The notes under the pieces were generated by a model. It did not search any database, was not told where the DNA came from, and was given only the letters and a program-made list of their open reading frames with translations. From Favolaschia claudopus (Eukaryota > Basidiomycota > Agaricomycetes > Agaricales > Mycenaceae), in NCBI GenBank assembly GCA_037176885.1, contig JAWWNJ010000046.1, positions 1,526,092 through 1,590,091 on the forward strand: a stretch of DNA of 64,000 nucleotides, read 5' to 3'. This document shows, one piece after another, positions 22,287-33,846 of this stretch (position 1 is its first letter; each line of letters opens with the position of its first letter). The position numbers were made by a program, and so were the translations under genes.

Positions 22287-24147
22287 TTACTGCTGCTCCT
22301 GTTCGCGGCCGCGATCGATGTAGGGCGGAGGGAGCTCGCGCACGACGCCAGCGTCTTGGTGCTGGAAGATGAGCTCCTCACCAGGAGCTGTGTTGTTGCC
22401 CAATGACGCCGAGCGGGAAGGTGTCCTCCCGCCGCCGCTAGGCCCAGCGACCGCAGACCGACTCCGCTCGATGGACGAAGCGCCGCCGTCAGCAAAGGGG
22501 TCGTAATACTCCGAATCACTCGAAGGACTGCCGCCCATCGCTTCGATCTCCTTGGCAGACCGGCGGACGGAGGCCGTGGGGAAGTTCGAGAACGCGGCTG
22601 CACGGTTCGCATTAGGATTGCGAACAGTCAATCCCGAGCCGATTGACGTCGCCCCAGAAAGGGAGGACTCAGACAGAGTGGCATATCGACGGGGGATAGT
22701 TGGACCGGAGGATGTGGAGACCGAGTGGACGAGTGACGGGCCAGGACTCAGAGGCGAGCGAGTCTGCTGAGTCTGCTGAGTAGGAGAGGGAGGCGCGATG
22801 AAAGCATTGATCGACAGGATCCGAGATCCCGTTTCCTGGACGGGCACCGTACTGTTACCCGCCTCAAACTGACGCGGGGAAAGTTCCTTTGCTGCCTGCT
22901 GCATCTTACGACGCCGCATGAACAGAAAGGCGCCAACACCACCCAAAATCAGAAGCACGACGAGAGTCACCACAACGCCAGCTATAGTGGCCGTTTTCTT
23001 GCGGTTTTTCGCCGTCACTGCAGCAGCTTTAAGTTGAGCTGCAATCACGGTCGAGTTCCCACTCGAGCTGACTAGCCCGATGCAGTCCACGTTATTTGAG
23101 CCCGCCGTTTTCACAATCGGAGTTCCGGTGGCCCAACGACCGTTCCTAGATAGACGATCAGCTTTGGAAGAGAATAGTCAGGGATGCTCCTCACAAATCA
23201 CTGATTGCGGCTGCAGATAAACTTTAGCACTGGCAAAAGCTGATCAATGAAAAGGCATACCGATCAACTGTGTACCGGGATCCGCTCGGTCAATGAAAGT
23301 GAATTGATCATCGACGGGACCTGGCACAAAGGACATTCAGTCTTGTTTTTTTCACGTGCAAATCCAATACTCACCCATAGTAACGTTGGTGATAATGGGG
23401 GAGTTAACGGCGGCCAAAGTGAGATTGTAAGGTGGTACGCCACCCTTAAAACATATTTGTTTGTGTACTTTGAAAAGGAAAGGCCGGTTAAATACCTTGA
23501 TTGTAATTCCCCAAGGCTGACACGTCGTGAGGGTATCCGTCACATTAGCCGTTACTGTGAATGGTGGGTCGTTCGACGGTTGAGGGATGCACTGTGTCGA
23601 TTGTCCAGCTGTGCCCAACGATTAAAATTGCGCGCAGGTAAAATCGAAAAAGGTCATACCGACTACGGTGAAGAGGTTTGGGGGAACACCACCGGAACTA
23701 CCCTGGGAATCAACGACTGTCAAGAGAAGCTGGGATCCTAAATACAGTTCAGCATTACAAACAAGAGAGAACCGAGCAAGTTATACTCACCGACAGGCTG
23801 GTTTACAGTCCAGGACAGTTTGCTCTCATCCGTACCAATCAACGTCGTGCTTGGAGTGCCAGAACCGACAGGGAACGCGAGCATATAGAACGGAGGAACA
23901 CCATGAGTGTTGTTATTGGGGTCAAAGGGTTTGACCTGAATTGGGAAGTCCCTGCAAGACGGGAGTGACGACGACAGTGCCTGTAGCGTACAGTGAGCGG
24001 GGTCTTAACGCCAGCAACTCGGGATATAACGCGCACATTTCCAGCAAACTGCCACTGGAAGACTTTACTGGTCTGAGCGTGACATGGGACGATAACACAA
24101 GACAGGACAAGGAGGGTGAGGAGAGTTGCGACCGAGCCGAAGTTCAT
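22287..24147 (-). CDS. Single-pass plasma-membrane protein with large ectodomain, unknown function
   Basis: Multi-exon gene. Exon 1 begins with a signal peptide, MNFGSVATLLTLLVLSCVIV, ending near CHAQ. The extracellular part has repeated proline- and glycine-marked modules across several short exons (LPIQVKPFDPNNNTHGVPPF, QSTQCIPQPSNDPPFTVTAN, GGVPPYNLTLAAVNSP). A transmembrane helix, IAGVVVTLVVLLILGGVGAF, is followed by the basic stop-transfer RRRKMQQ. The cytoplasmic tail is Ser/Thr/Pro-rich and ends ELPPPYIDR, a PY-type (PPxY) motif that could recruit a WW-domain ubiquitin ligase. I recognise this as a common Agaricomycete architecture, but know no function; a surface sensor is a guess. 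Confidence 0.7.
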
Positions 24148-26093
24148 GGCTGGTCGTTGAGAGCGGCGGCGAAAGAAATCCGATGGCCCGCCGCACTGAG
24201 GCTTGAGATAAACGGCACCGGGCCCTGACAGTTTGCGACTAGCGCTCTGTTTTGAATATAATTTTTTGAAGATAAGTGGTGTGCTGAGGGACTTCTAGAG
24301 GATTGTAGGCACCTTCGAAGACATAAGAGCCGCCACTGCTGGGGGAGAGAAAGAAAAAAGACAGAAAGCCCTGGGACACCAGGTTCGACCAGAGGTAGTA
24401 GATGGCAGACCGGCGAAGAACCCTTTAGCAGCAAACTACCATCAGCGCTTGCGGCAACCTATATTATCCTTTATTTGGATCCAAAGCTCATCACCGTGTC
24501 GCCATGATCCATCACCGTATTCCTCCGTTCTGTCCGCCACTGCACTGTGCTTGCTGTCTCTGCCTGGCTATTCAGTGTATATTGCTTCGTATCCACTACT
24601 ACTCTGGCTTGTTTCTTGGTTGCTTTACTTCGTTCAACTTCCTCGCCAAGCGCTTTGTCTCAACGCACACTACTCAACCTCGATCTTTTCCCCTGACAGA
24701 TTCCAAATTTCACCGCCCGTCTCATATCTGATGCTGCCACTCGTGTGTCCGCCATCTCTTCAGCCTCGAGTTTGGTTGTGGGTCGAACAATAATATCAGC
24801 AATCTTGCGCTTCAGTCGAAATTCGGCAGGAGTCTTAATTTTCTGCATGCATTCTGGATTCCGTCGAGCCTTGCGTTGTCTGGTCCAACCAAACGAAATA
24901 TTCGCCAATTTGAAACACACATCATTAAAATGTGGCCCTGGTGAACTGTCCGTGTATACTCCATATTGTCCCAATGACAATGTGATTGTCGCCGCGTCCC
25001 CGCATGAGGGGCGGTGCGTCTATCGTGGCTTCTTCTCAACACCGTCAACGCGCTGCAAGGCGGCCGACTGAAATCAGGCTCTGGGTCTAGACTCTGATGG
25101 TCGTCATTTCCGGAGGCATTTTTAGAAACATCTGAATTTCGTCGATCTCGGATTCCCTTGGCTGTGACGACCCGACATAAATCGGCGTCGAGATGATCAA
25201 AGCGCACTGGCCATATTAAACCTTCCGATAATGGTTTCTCGAGACCACCAAATTCACTTGAACTCGTGGGACCAGTCACTCAACTCAACCATCTGTGCGC
25301 AACAAGTCGCTCACGTTCTCCTGCATACACAACCACAAGGGCCAAACTATGCGACTTTTTCTACTCATCGAGTCAAGACCATGTCAACCTCAAAATGGGT
25401 ACGGCCAGGTACCACCTCGACATTCCAGACGTCAAGCACTTGTTGCGCATTCTCCGCATCAAGTGATTCGATCTTCGATGACAGCGGAAACCCATCACAC
25501 TGACTTGCACAACCTCAACACTGGTTGGCCAGCCACTGCGATTGTCCACAACTGTTCACTCGCGTTACAAGTTATTCTAGTATCGCGGTTCTCAAAATAG
25601 GCAGATTCATCTCGGATCCTCGTCCTTCTTCATGTTATCTCACGGCAACTATCCGCGTTCCGAGTTCTCTCGTATTGACTCCCATGCAAAGCCCGCGCTC
25701 GAACACGTCAACGTCGGCGCCTCTGCCTCCGCAAACCCATTTGTCTATCAGCCATCCCCGTCCCGAGCTCGCAAGACGGAGACCCGGGTATACCATGCGA
25801 GGAGGGATGTTTGCCATCGTAAATTGCGAGTATGTACGTGGGTGTCGATCGTGCAGCGTATATAGTTTTCCCCAATGGTGTTTCATAAAAAACGAACATC
25901 CCGGCGCCAAAGTAATGTCCCAAAATACTCAAAAGCCAGAGTTGGCACCTGATCCCTTCAGGTTTTTCCCGTCCGGGAAAACACTGCGATCACCGCTGCT
26001 TACCATAATGCAGTCACTTGTAATGGTCTGACAATTTACAGCGCATTACATGCGAATATAAGATCCCTTCTTCAATAAATACATCGACAAGAC
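24148..26093. other. Long intergenic region with exon-like fragments
   Basis: No gene can be supported. Two plus-strand pieces have exon-like codon use with C in third positions: about 25394-25466 (MGTARYHLDIPDVKHLL to a stop) and about 25632-25800 (FSRIDSHAKPALEHVNVGA). They do not splice to each other convincingly. They may be remnants of a decayed gene or exons of one I could not assemble. Confidence 0.35.
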
Positions 26094-26998
26094 TCACAGC
26101 AACCTCTTGGCCTCCTTACTCAACCCCCACCCCTTCTCGTGCCCCCTCCGTTCCAGCGCCTTGAGCATCAACTCCTTCATCTGCACCTCTTCTTCCTCCA
26201 ACTTCTCAATCTCACTCTCCTTCAGCACATAAGAATGATCAAAATCCAAAATTACCGGCTCCCCATCCTTCAAGAAGATATTACGGAAACCAGCCTCGGG
26301 CCACACCGTTCGTTCCTCTAGATCTCGATGCAGGATGCGTGCAGCGTGAATTGAAGCCAGCACAGCGAGTATCTTCACTTGCATTGTTCCCTCTTCGTCG
26401 ATGTCGTTCGCGGAAAGGAGGGTAAGGTCTTGGTGATATTGGAACAGCAGACCGTGTAATTTAGGTGCTGCTGCGGGCTCCGCCGTGTGGGCTGCCTTGC
26501 GTTTCTTTGGCGGAGGAGGTTCATAGAATGGGTCAGCTACCGAGACGTAGCCATAGCACAGCGGCCATGAAAGCCTCTTCTCCGCTAACTTGAGGTGCGT
26601 TTTAAACAACGCAAGTGGCGATTGCGACGCGTTAGAGGCCGCAGCAGCAGCATTTATCCCGGAAACACCAGAGGCCCTCAGATTCAACGCGTGATTGGCC
26701 TGGCACTCTGAATTGAAAGCAATGGTGTTCGCTGAATCTGCCGGAAACTTGTGCACGGAGAATGAACCGATTGAACTTGGAAGAGCAATTCATTGGCGCT
26801 CACAATCTTCAGGAAGCACTGGTGTCGGCCGTTGTCAAATGCATCGCTCTGGACGTCGACACAAAATGCTGAAGCGCGTTTACGCTTCCGACCATCGGCA
26901 AGAATCGTGAAAGGCTCCTGAATCGTCACTAAAGAGGAGATGTCCAACAGAGGGAGCACGGAGGCGTTCGAAGACTTTGTAGCCTTGGCCGCTGGCAT
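26094..26998 (-). CDS. Protein-kinase-like protein, degenerate catalytic loop
   Basis: Two exons (26804-26998, 26094-26747; intron 26748-26803 with donor GTGAGC) give 282 residues, joined as FLKI|FPADSANTIAF. The second exon holds a kinase-like C-lobe: VLASIHAARILHRDLEERTV, FRNIFLKDGEPVILDFDHSY. HRD is present, the usual Asn eight residues on is displaced by an insertion, and DFG reads DFD. KRKRASAFCVDVQSD and QCFLKI resemble the N-lobe beta strands. Agaricomycetes have many such short kinase-like proteins; catalytic activity is uncertain. The C-terminus is a charged helix (LEEEEVQMKELMLKALE). Confidence 0.7.
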
Positions 26999-27342
26999 GA
27001 TCGCAGGGGGGATGTGGGGGGATGGTCGTCGCGTTTAAATTGTGCGAGGTTCTTGCATCAATTGAAATTGATCGAGATCATACACCTTTCCTTTCGAAAA
27101 AATTAGAGGCTTCAGCTCAAGACTACAGGGACTACAGGATATCTAGTGCAACAGAATACGAAAACACTGCCAACATATAAAGATAAAGAAGTTCGCTGGC
27201 TACTATGGGGTATCGTTATCTGAATAGAGAAGAACGGGACACTCGGGAAGGTAATCTGGGCAGCCCCCCGTCCACTCATGCGCCATCGCAGCCTTCGCAG
27301 ATGCTGTAGACAATGACTTCAGCAGCCGATTCAAGAAGAAGA

Positions 27343-30300
27343 TTATCTGAAAGACTGACCTGCGTTTCGTGACCAAACGTTGCCATTGATACTCGTCGCC
27401 GCAAGATTGCAAGCTTTTGCTACATCAGGTCGCGCTGCCGCCGCGATCTGCTTCAAAATGTTTATACCCCCTGCGTTTACGATTTCCTTGCGAATCGAAG
27501 CACCGCCGACGTCCGAGAGCAGAGCGATCGCATAAGCAAGCTCTATGTGCACTTGGGGATACGGTTCATCTGCAGCTGTCCTCAGCGCAGCAAGCAGCGA
27601 GTCCACGACACCCGCATCAACTAAAGCCTTCCTTGTCCCGCCTCCCCACTCCGCACACGAGAACCGCTGGATGGCGAAGGCAAACGAGCCCAGAGGTTCG
27701 ACTTCCTCCGTCGACAGCATACTTGGTAATCGTGCAAGACCCCGGGCGACACCAGCGTCGAGCAAAATTTTGGCCATATCACTACTGTTCGGCCGCATCA
27801 AGCATCCGATTGCTCGCGCACTCCATTGCAAGACCCGCGGATCTTCCGCTGTGAGCAAGAAATGTGCGAGTCGTTCCACACAGCCGCCTTGAGAAAGAGC
27901 TTTGGAAATTTTGATCGAACGCGCAAGACGCGCTACAGCATACAAGGTCGCGCTATGGTCTTCTGGTACAGCATTGATTGATTCTGCGCAACGCCAAAGG
28001 TGTTCACATAATGCCGTAACGAGCCCCATGTTAGCCATGGACTCTGCAATGCCGTCCGAGCGACATAGACAGCCAAAACACCACGCGGATATACGAGACG
28101 TCCGTGGGCCGCGTTCAAGCCCTTTGGTTATAAGCAACCGGCAGATATTCAGCTTCAGTAGGTCGTTTGAAACCTCGACGGTTCGACATATTCGGGCAAG
28201 ACACCACACAGCAAGCGCCGCGATGTCATCTGATTGCGCAGAGTCGACGATCTCGATCAGTGTAGCTGAAGTGCCCGTGCGATAGATGGTGTTCGCAGGG
28301 ATGGGGTCGTGTCTGCACATGATCTGAGGATGGCCGGGCAGATACGTGAAGATGTACGTACGCGAGGATGCCTAACGTCAATAAAACTGTTTCAATTCCA
28401 ACGCCATCCACAGCGCGAATATTGAGCAGAGAAATGAGGGTGGTAATGATCCCTGCGGTGACGAATTTCTGGATGTCTTTATGTGACTTCAAGCAAAGTT
28501 GCTGGATCCTATACAGATAACCATCGATCACTTCTCGTTTGCGCCCGTCTTTCACCTCCGTGAGCAAGGCGCCAGCAAGAAGATTAGGGTTAGGCCCTAT
28601 TGAGCAGTCAGTATATTGAGAAATGGTTAGCGAAAACTGAGCTCGCCAGTTCCGGTGGAATGGCTTCGAATAGATTCCGCGTATACATTAGCAGGTGTCG
28701 ATGGTCCAGGCCTTGAGCCATATTCTGCCATTGGAAGGGTGCTGGTACTCGATGTGTGCCACGAGTTTGCAGGTTCCGGATGTCGCCAATGTGGGTAAGC
28801 TTGCGGAGTAGCAGGCGGACTGAAGGGACGCGCTGTTGCAGGGACTATATAAGATGGATCTTCTTCGCCAATTGTCCCGATGTTCTTAGGTCGGGTTGCA
28901 GCCGCACGAAAGCCTGAGCGAGGTGCGCCTAATAACATGCCATCAGCGACTTGCCCTACAAACACGCGTTTTGTTGCTTGCCGGATGAAGAACGAATAGA
29001 GGGAGATGGCCCCAGTCGACCTCTAGAGTTCCAAGACGTATTGGAGGCTTCCGAAGCCTGAAGGCTGATAGAATTATTGAACTGGAGGCTTAGAGCCTTG
29101 TCTTCCGAGCTACCATCTGGACTCGACGGGCGTGAGGTATCAATTCCATTGCGCACATGGTAATGCGGCCGTTGGGGCACCGATCGACCCTCACTGCTCG
29201 ACCCCTCCCTCGGTTCTAATGAATGTTCGGGCCGGGATGTAAGATCAATGGAACGAGAGGGTTTAGAGAGTGGAGTAAAATGCGATAGCGCGGGGGGCGC
29301 AGAATCGGGCTGAGAGTCTATTGAGGCGACTTCGTAGTCCGGTGGGCCACTGATCATAGAGAACGTTTGGCGTGAGCGATACGCGCGATAGGAAGCCAGA
29401 GACGCGAGGCTATCTCCTGGACCATGGGGCTGCGGCGATGCGACTACAGGTGCTCGTGGTAGTGACGATTGAGCGGCACGAGATCCTATCTGGACATCTC
29501 CCTCCCTGGTTTGAAAAGTATGGACCAGAATATCAAAGGTGGGCCGGAGACGAGATTGACGGTGCCAGCACTCTTCCATCAATCCCCAAATATGATCCGT
29601 CAGTCCGAAGTCTTCGTCGGGTCGGTCAGGGCGGCTGTCTTGCCGCACTACCAGTCGAAAAATTTGCTTCTCGCTAAGTATACCCCACGGAGCCTTAGAG
29701 GTGAAGATCTGGTGGTACATGAGTATTGAGAATGGTCAACATCTTCCAGGCGCACCTCGAGAGCACTCATTGCCCATGCAAAAACATCTGAAGAGCGCGA
29801 CACGGTCTTGAAGTAGTTAGTGAGTTATGGATCCGCGTATATCGAAGCTTTATCAGGAACGCACCCCCTTCCAGGCTTCGGGACTGAAATATCGATGCCC
29901 ATGACTTCCGCTGGTTTGTGCTTCAATCATCCCATAGTCGGACACGCACGCATTGCCATTCCCCGCGATCAAGATGTTGGCAGGTTTCAAACTGCCGTGC
30001 ACAACACTACGCTGAGCAGTGTTTGTCAGTGGTGGGCGGTAAAATAGAGACAGAAACTAACAGCATGAAGATATTGCATTCCAAGAACGACATCGTAAAC
30101 CTTTCGAAAGGTAAATCTCAGGTTTTCGGTCCGTATGCAATCACCCACAATTTTTGCCCGATCTGCTTCGGGATTTCGTTCTAAGAAACGCATGACATTG
30201 CCATTGGATTGTAGCTGAGCGACCACATATAGCGGATCAGCGTCCAAGGGCGAAATACCGAATATCTGCAAAACGTGCTCGTTCCGTAAACTAGTCCAGA

Positions 30301-30544
30301 GCTCGCCTCGCTGATGCAGGACCTGGGCATACGACGCTTCAGTTCATTGAGTAAAGTTTGGCGACTCACGAGAACGACTTACATTCGGGTCAGTTTCTTT
30401 CGATAGAACCTTGACGATGACCAAACTATTTCTCCAGCTGCCTTGGGCGATGCGCCGACCGAGATACCCATCGTCCTTGATGTGTAATTCGGCAGGTTGA
30501 ATAATCCAAGCAGCAGTTGGAGGTAAAACCCCTGGCTCCGACAT
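27343..30544 (-). CDS. TKL-type (pseudo)kinase fused to C-terminal ARM repeats
   Basis: Multi-exon gene with an uncertain start; Met 30544 (MSEPGVLPP) is the first in frame, but an upstream exon is possible. The kinase domain covers GYLGRRIAQGSWRNSLVIVK, NGNVMRFLERNP, VVHGSLKPANILI, CVSDYGM and YFSPEAWKG, then RPDRPDEDFGLTDHIWGLME and CWHRQSRLRPTF, all typical of tyrosine-kinase-like kinases. The HxD aspartate is Ser (HGS) and DFG is DYG, so catalysis is doubtful. A Ser/Pro-rich linker (about 28630-29400) follows, then armadillo-like repeats to the end (LVDAGVVDSLLAALR, IVNAGGINILKQIAAAA, CNLAATSING). Such kinase-ARM fusions fit a signalling scaffold role; this is inference. The stop is at 27343 after NAGQSFR. 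Confidence 0.75.
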
Positions 30545-31075
30545 GGGAGGAAGAGGCACGGAAGTCGGTATCACAGACAAGATATTTGACGCCAGAGTCA
30601 ACCTCGGAAACCCGCACAATAAGACTGCGCGTAGTTCCACATCTGGGAACGCATGTCGAGGAGCGAGGGTTTGGTCACCGTTTGGATGAGCCGAAATAGG
30701 ATATTAGTATAGGATATGTGACATTAGGGTAGGATTTGTTGATTGGCGAAGAGATCAACGTCAAAAGTTTTGCTTGTGGTGCTAAGTGAGCGCTACTTAT
30801 GCAGCTCTTCCAGGGAAATGAACGACGAAGGATAGATGCATTGATGCATGCACATTGCTTGACTAGCGTCTCCCTGAGTTAATAGCCAAGTGGGATTTGG
30901 TGTCCTGGGAGAAAGGGCCAAACACCATTCGGAGTTAGCTTCGCTTAGCGAAATGAGCTGTTGAGTTCAATGACAAGAGAGGGCATTCATAAAGCGCAGA
31001 ACCTCTTGAAGGTGGAGTCTGGCTTTGACTTGCACTCTTCCAGCAGCGGAACCGGTGGCTCACTGCTCGCTCATC
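30545..31075. promoter_or_regulatory. Divergent intergenic region, kinase-ARM / DUF2306 genes
   Basis: About 530 bp between two divergent starts. It probably contains both promoters and possibly a missed 5' exon of the kinase gene: the frame ahead of 30544 stays open to about 30700 (DQTLAPRHAFPDVELRAVLL) but has no ATG. Otherwise nothing recognisable. Confidence 0.35.
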
Positions 31076-32533
31076 ATGTCCTCTAACGCAAGCACACGAA
31101 TGAACAACACTCCCCTTCCTCGTTCCGAGATCTATAGTCCTTATGCGCAACACCATGAACAGGAAAAGACTCACGACGCAGAAGATCTGGGTATCGAAAA
31201 TCGTCCACCCAAACAACACTCCCCTCTCTTGCATTTTTACCGCTCGATAAGCTGGATTCTCGGGTTCAAAGACAAATACAGTCTTCTAAACTGTAAGGAC
31301 AGCTAGATCCCGCTCGAAAGGCGTTGACAATTGACATTCATCGAGGTTTTGTCTGGGGTGGTGCCTTGGTCGGTTTCAGTCTCGCAAGGAGCGTGGCCAT
31401 GAATCCCAAACCAAAATCGATTGCTGCTGAATTAGTTCCGGGTAAGTACTGATTCTGAGCCTGGAAATTGCGATTGCATACAGAGGGCGACGGTAGGCGA
31501 GTGGTTTTGGTTCCAGCAACCACTCTACAAGATAAACCTGTTCTTTCATATTTACCTCACTACTTGTACGGTATTTCAAATTCAGCTTACCTTCCCCGTG
31601 TTGATGATGCTCTAGTCGGTGGTCTGTGTGCAGTGCTTCAATTCTTTCCGGCAATTCGCAGGGTGAGTTCTAGCCGGACGGAGCTGTGTATAAATTCCAA
31701 CTCTTCACCAGAGAGCCATGCTTCTACATCGAGTCAACGGTATTTATCAATGAAAAAGAAACACGATACACATACTAACCTGATTCGCAGGCTATGGGGT
31801 CTTATTCTGTCTCATTGTTGGCAATATCTGCGGCAGTATCATCGGACGAAGGAGTTTTGGTGGAGAGCTGAACGCCCAATCTGGTTTTTACGCTCTGGGA
31901 ATCATGATCGCATTCTCTGGCCTGTTGGGCATCTACAACGTCAAGAGAGACACCAGAAGACACAGAAAATGGATGCTACGTACGCCTGCCTAAGCATAAA
32001 ATCTCTTCTCTCTTTGACCAATCGACCAGGCATGGTGGTGTATTTCTGCGCCGCTATCACTGCTCGGATAATTATGATTATTGCTCGCGAAATCATCACG
32101 ACGATTGGAACATACTACTCCATCTTCAGATGCGACGAGTTAATTGACCTCCTGACCGATGCCCAGGCAGTTCAGAGCGCCTTTCCGCAGTGCGTCGCAC
32201 CCGGCATTAATCCCGCGTCGTTCTGGGTGGCCGTGCATGCGTCAACGCACAACGGCCCCCTGCACCTAGCGTCGGCGGCTCGCGCAACCAAGGGTGACTC
32301 TTTTAATTTGTTCGTGACAAACATTCCTCTTTGACGCTCGCAGGAATGGCGCTATGGATTGCAACGCTCATACATGTGGTCGGTGTTGAATATTATGTGC
32401 GTTTATCCTTGCTCTTGAACCTTGCTCGTACTGACGTGGGCAGATTCGTGCAACCGATGCCGCTAATGGTATGAGGGTCGGATTCGTGCTTGAACCTCTA
32501 GATTATTCGGAGAGCTCTACAACGTCTTATTGA
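31076..32533 (+). CDS. DUF2306 multi-pass membrane protein
   Basis: Multi-exon gene starting at Met 31076 (MSSNASTRMNN) and ending at TGA 32531-32533. Splicing by eye gives FVWGGALVGFSLARSVAMNP, KPKSIAAELVPG, then GYGVLFCLIVGNICGSIIGR, LGIMIAFSGLLGIYNVKRDT, RRHRKWML, MVVYFCAAITARIIMIIARE and ALWIATLIHVVGVEYYI. The HRKWM stretch after a helix and the following RI.M helix are the hallmark of DUF2306 (predicted membrane protein family). About six to eight transmembrane helices are expected. Function is unknown in fungi. The last intron separates VEYY from IRATDAANGM. The N-terminal 50 residues are soluble and charged. Confidence 0.75.
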
Positions 32534-32931
32534 CTGACTCGCTGCGGTATGAAGTTCAGGGATGTACAGTAACATATTCAGATATAGCATTACGTTTCAA
32601 CCTTCAAATGCGATTCCTACTGGTTCGATTATGACCGTGTTGCAAAGGCGCGTATGTGCACAGCGCTGGGAAAGCGACACCAACGTTGGACGGTTGATTT
32701 CATGGTGGCCACTGGTAGGAAAGCTTAGGAAAGGTATCAAATGTGACGTCTGTGACATGTCACAGCTGGCTGTCTCAAGGACTCGAATGGGTGGCTTGTG
32801 GGTCCGTGAGCCCCTCTTATCGGTTCGGGGCCCCTAATGAAGCGCGTAAATGTACGACATCGAGTACGGAGGCTAAATTCAATCTTTGGCCACCTTGTTT
32901 TGCGCAAGTGTTGGCGCTCTTGTTCTGACTC

Positions 32932-33846
32932 TGGGAACGGGCATCGCCTATGATCGCCGCGGCAGCTTTGGCTCTGTTTGTCCCCAATCAAATGTTCACT
33001 TCGCAGGTTCCATTGTTTTCCGGCTTCCCCACAAAGGTTATCGACACAGTTACCAGAGCAAAAATACGTGCCAACACTACTCATACACGCTCTAACAATT
33101 TTCAGCTCGAAAATCCTATTTTGTGGAGTGTTTTGCTGAAAACACTGAATCACCACTGAAATGTGGGTGCGATGCTGGCACCTGAACTTTGAAATTTGTT
33201 GTGTGAGCCAGAGGAAATACGCATATTATTGATAGAAAACCGCTTTCTGCACGATTCTACGATGTTTCCAGCTCAAACTGAAATGAACAAATGTCGCAAC
33301 TTGAACTGTGACAGGCGTTACATTCTGTCACAATTCAACCTACCCATTCAATTTAGGACATTCGGCGCGACCTGTTGGTAGAGATTGATACTCAGGACCT
33401 TGATAGGCACTAAGAATGAGGTCTGGAGGTATTATATCTGACACATTCCGAAATATGGGCTCACTGTTGCGTGAACATCACCTTTTCAGTATAAACCCTA
33501 AGGCTTTTTCAATTCTGAAGAAATCTCTTAGACGTTGCTTGCAAAGTACCTTGAATTCACCCCCTCCATAGAAGTACTAAAGCGGATTTTTCATTTTTGT
33601 CCTTCTCGTGCTGTTATGGCCAATGATTCCCATAAATAGTGTCTTACACTCGGTAAAGGTCAAAAATCAAAAATCCGCTTTAGTAGTCCTATTGTTTTGC
33701 CAAATCAACTATGACTTTCTCTTTTGTGTGAGAACCAAAAGTTGAAGACGAAGACGGTATTAAGTTTGTAAAATAGGAACCAACCGCCCCAGCCAACCAA
33801 ACAAAGCCAAAGCTGCCGCGGCGATCATAGGCGATGCCCGTTCCCA
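32932..33846. repeat. Inverted 49-nt repeat pair about 0.8 kb apart
   Basis: Positions 32932-32980 and 33798-33846 are reverse complements over 49 nt with one mismatch (32974). The arms begin tgggaacgggcatcgccta and end near tgtttg. A TGACTCT heptamer lies directly before the left arm's gggaac and again five bases beyond the right arm, a weak hint of a target-site duplication. The arms could be terminal inverted repeats of a non-autonomous element of about 915 bp, or two solo copies of a dispersed repeat. Confidence 0.75.
33577..33683. mobile_element. MITE, mariner-like, flanked by TA
   Basis: A 107-bp element begins ctaaagcggattttt and ends with the reverse complement aaaaatccgctttag. Homology of the arms extends about 24 bp with one mismatch. 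It is flanked on both sides by TA (33575-33576 and 33684-33685), as expected for the TA target duplication of Tc1/mariner-type elements. There is no coding capacity. It lies between the 49-nt inverted arms. Confidence 0.8.

Noticed and set aside
22560..22770. Plus-strand frame antisense to the membrane-protein gene
   Set aside because: Shadow of the Ser/Pro-rich cytoplasmic tail.
24660..25279. Two overlapping minus-strand frames
   Set aside because: They overlap each other in different phases, share no splice signals and match no family I know.
27182..27342. Further exon of the ARM protein (LLLESAAEVIVYSICEGCDG)
   Set aside because: Joining it needs an intron of about 13 nt; the frame already ends normally at 27343.
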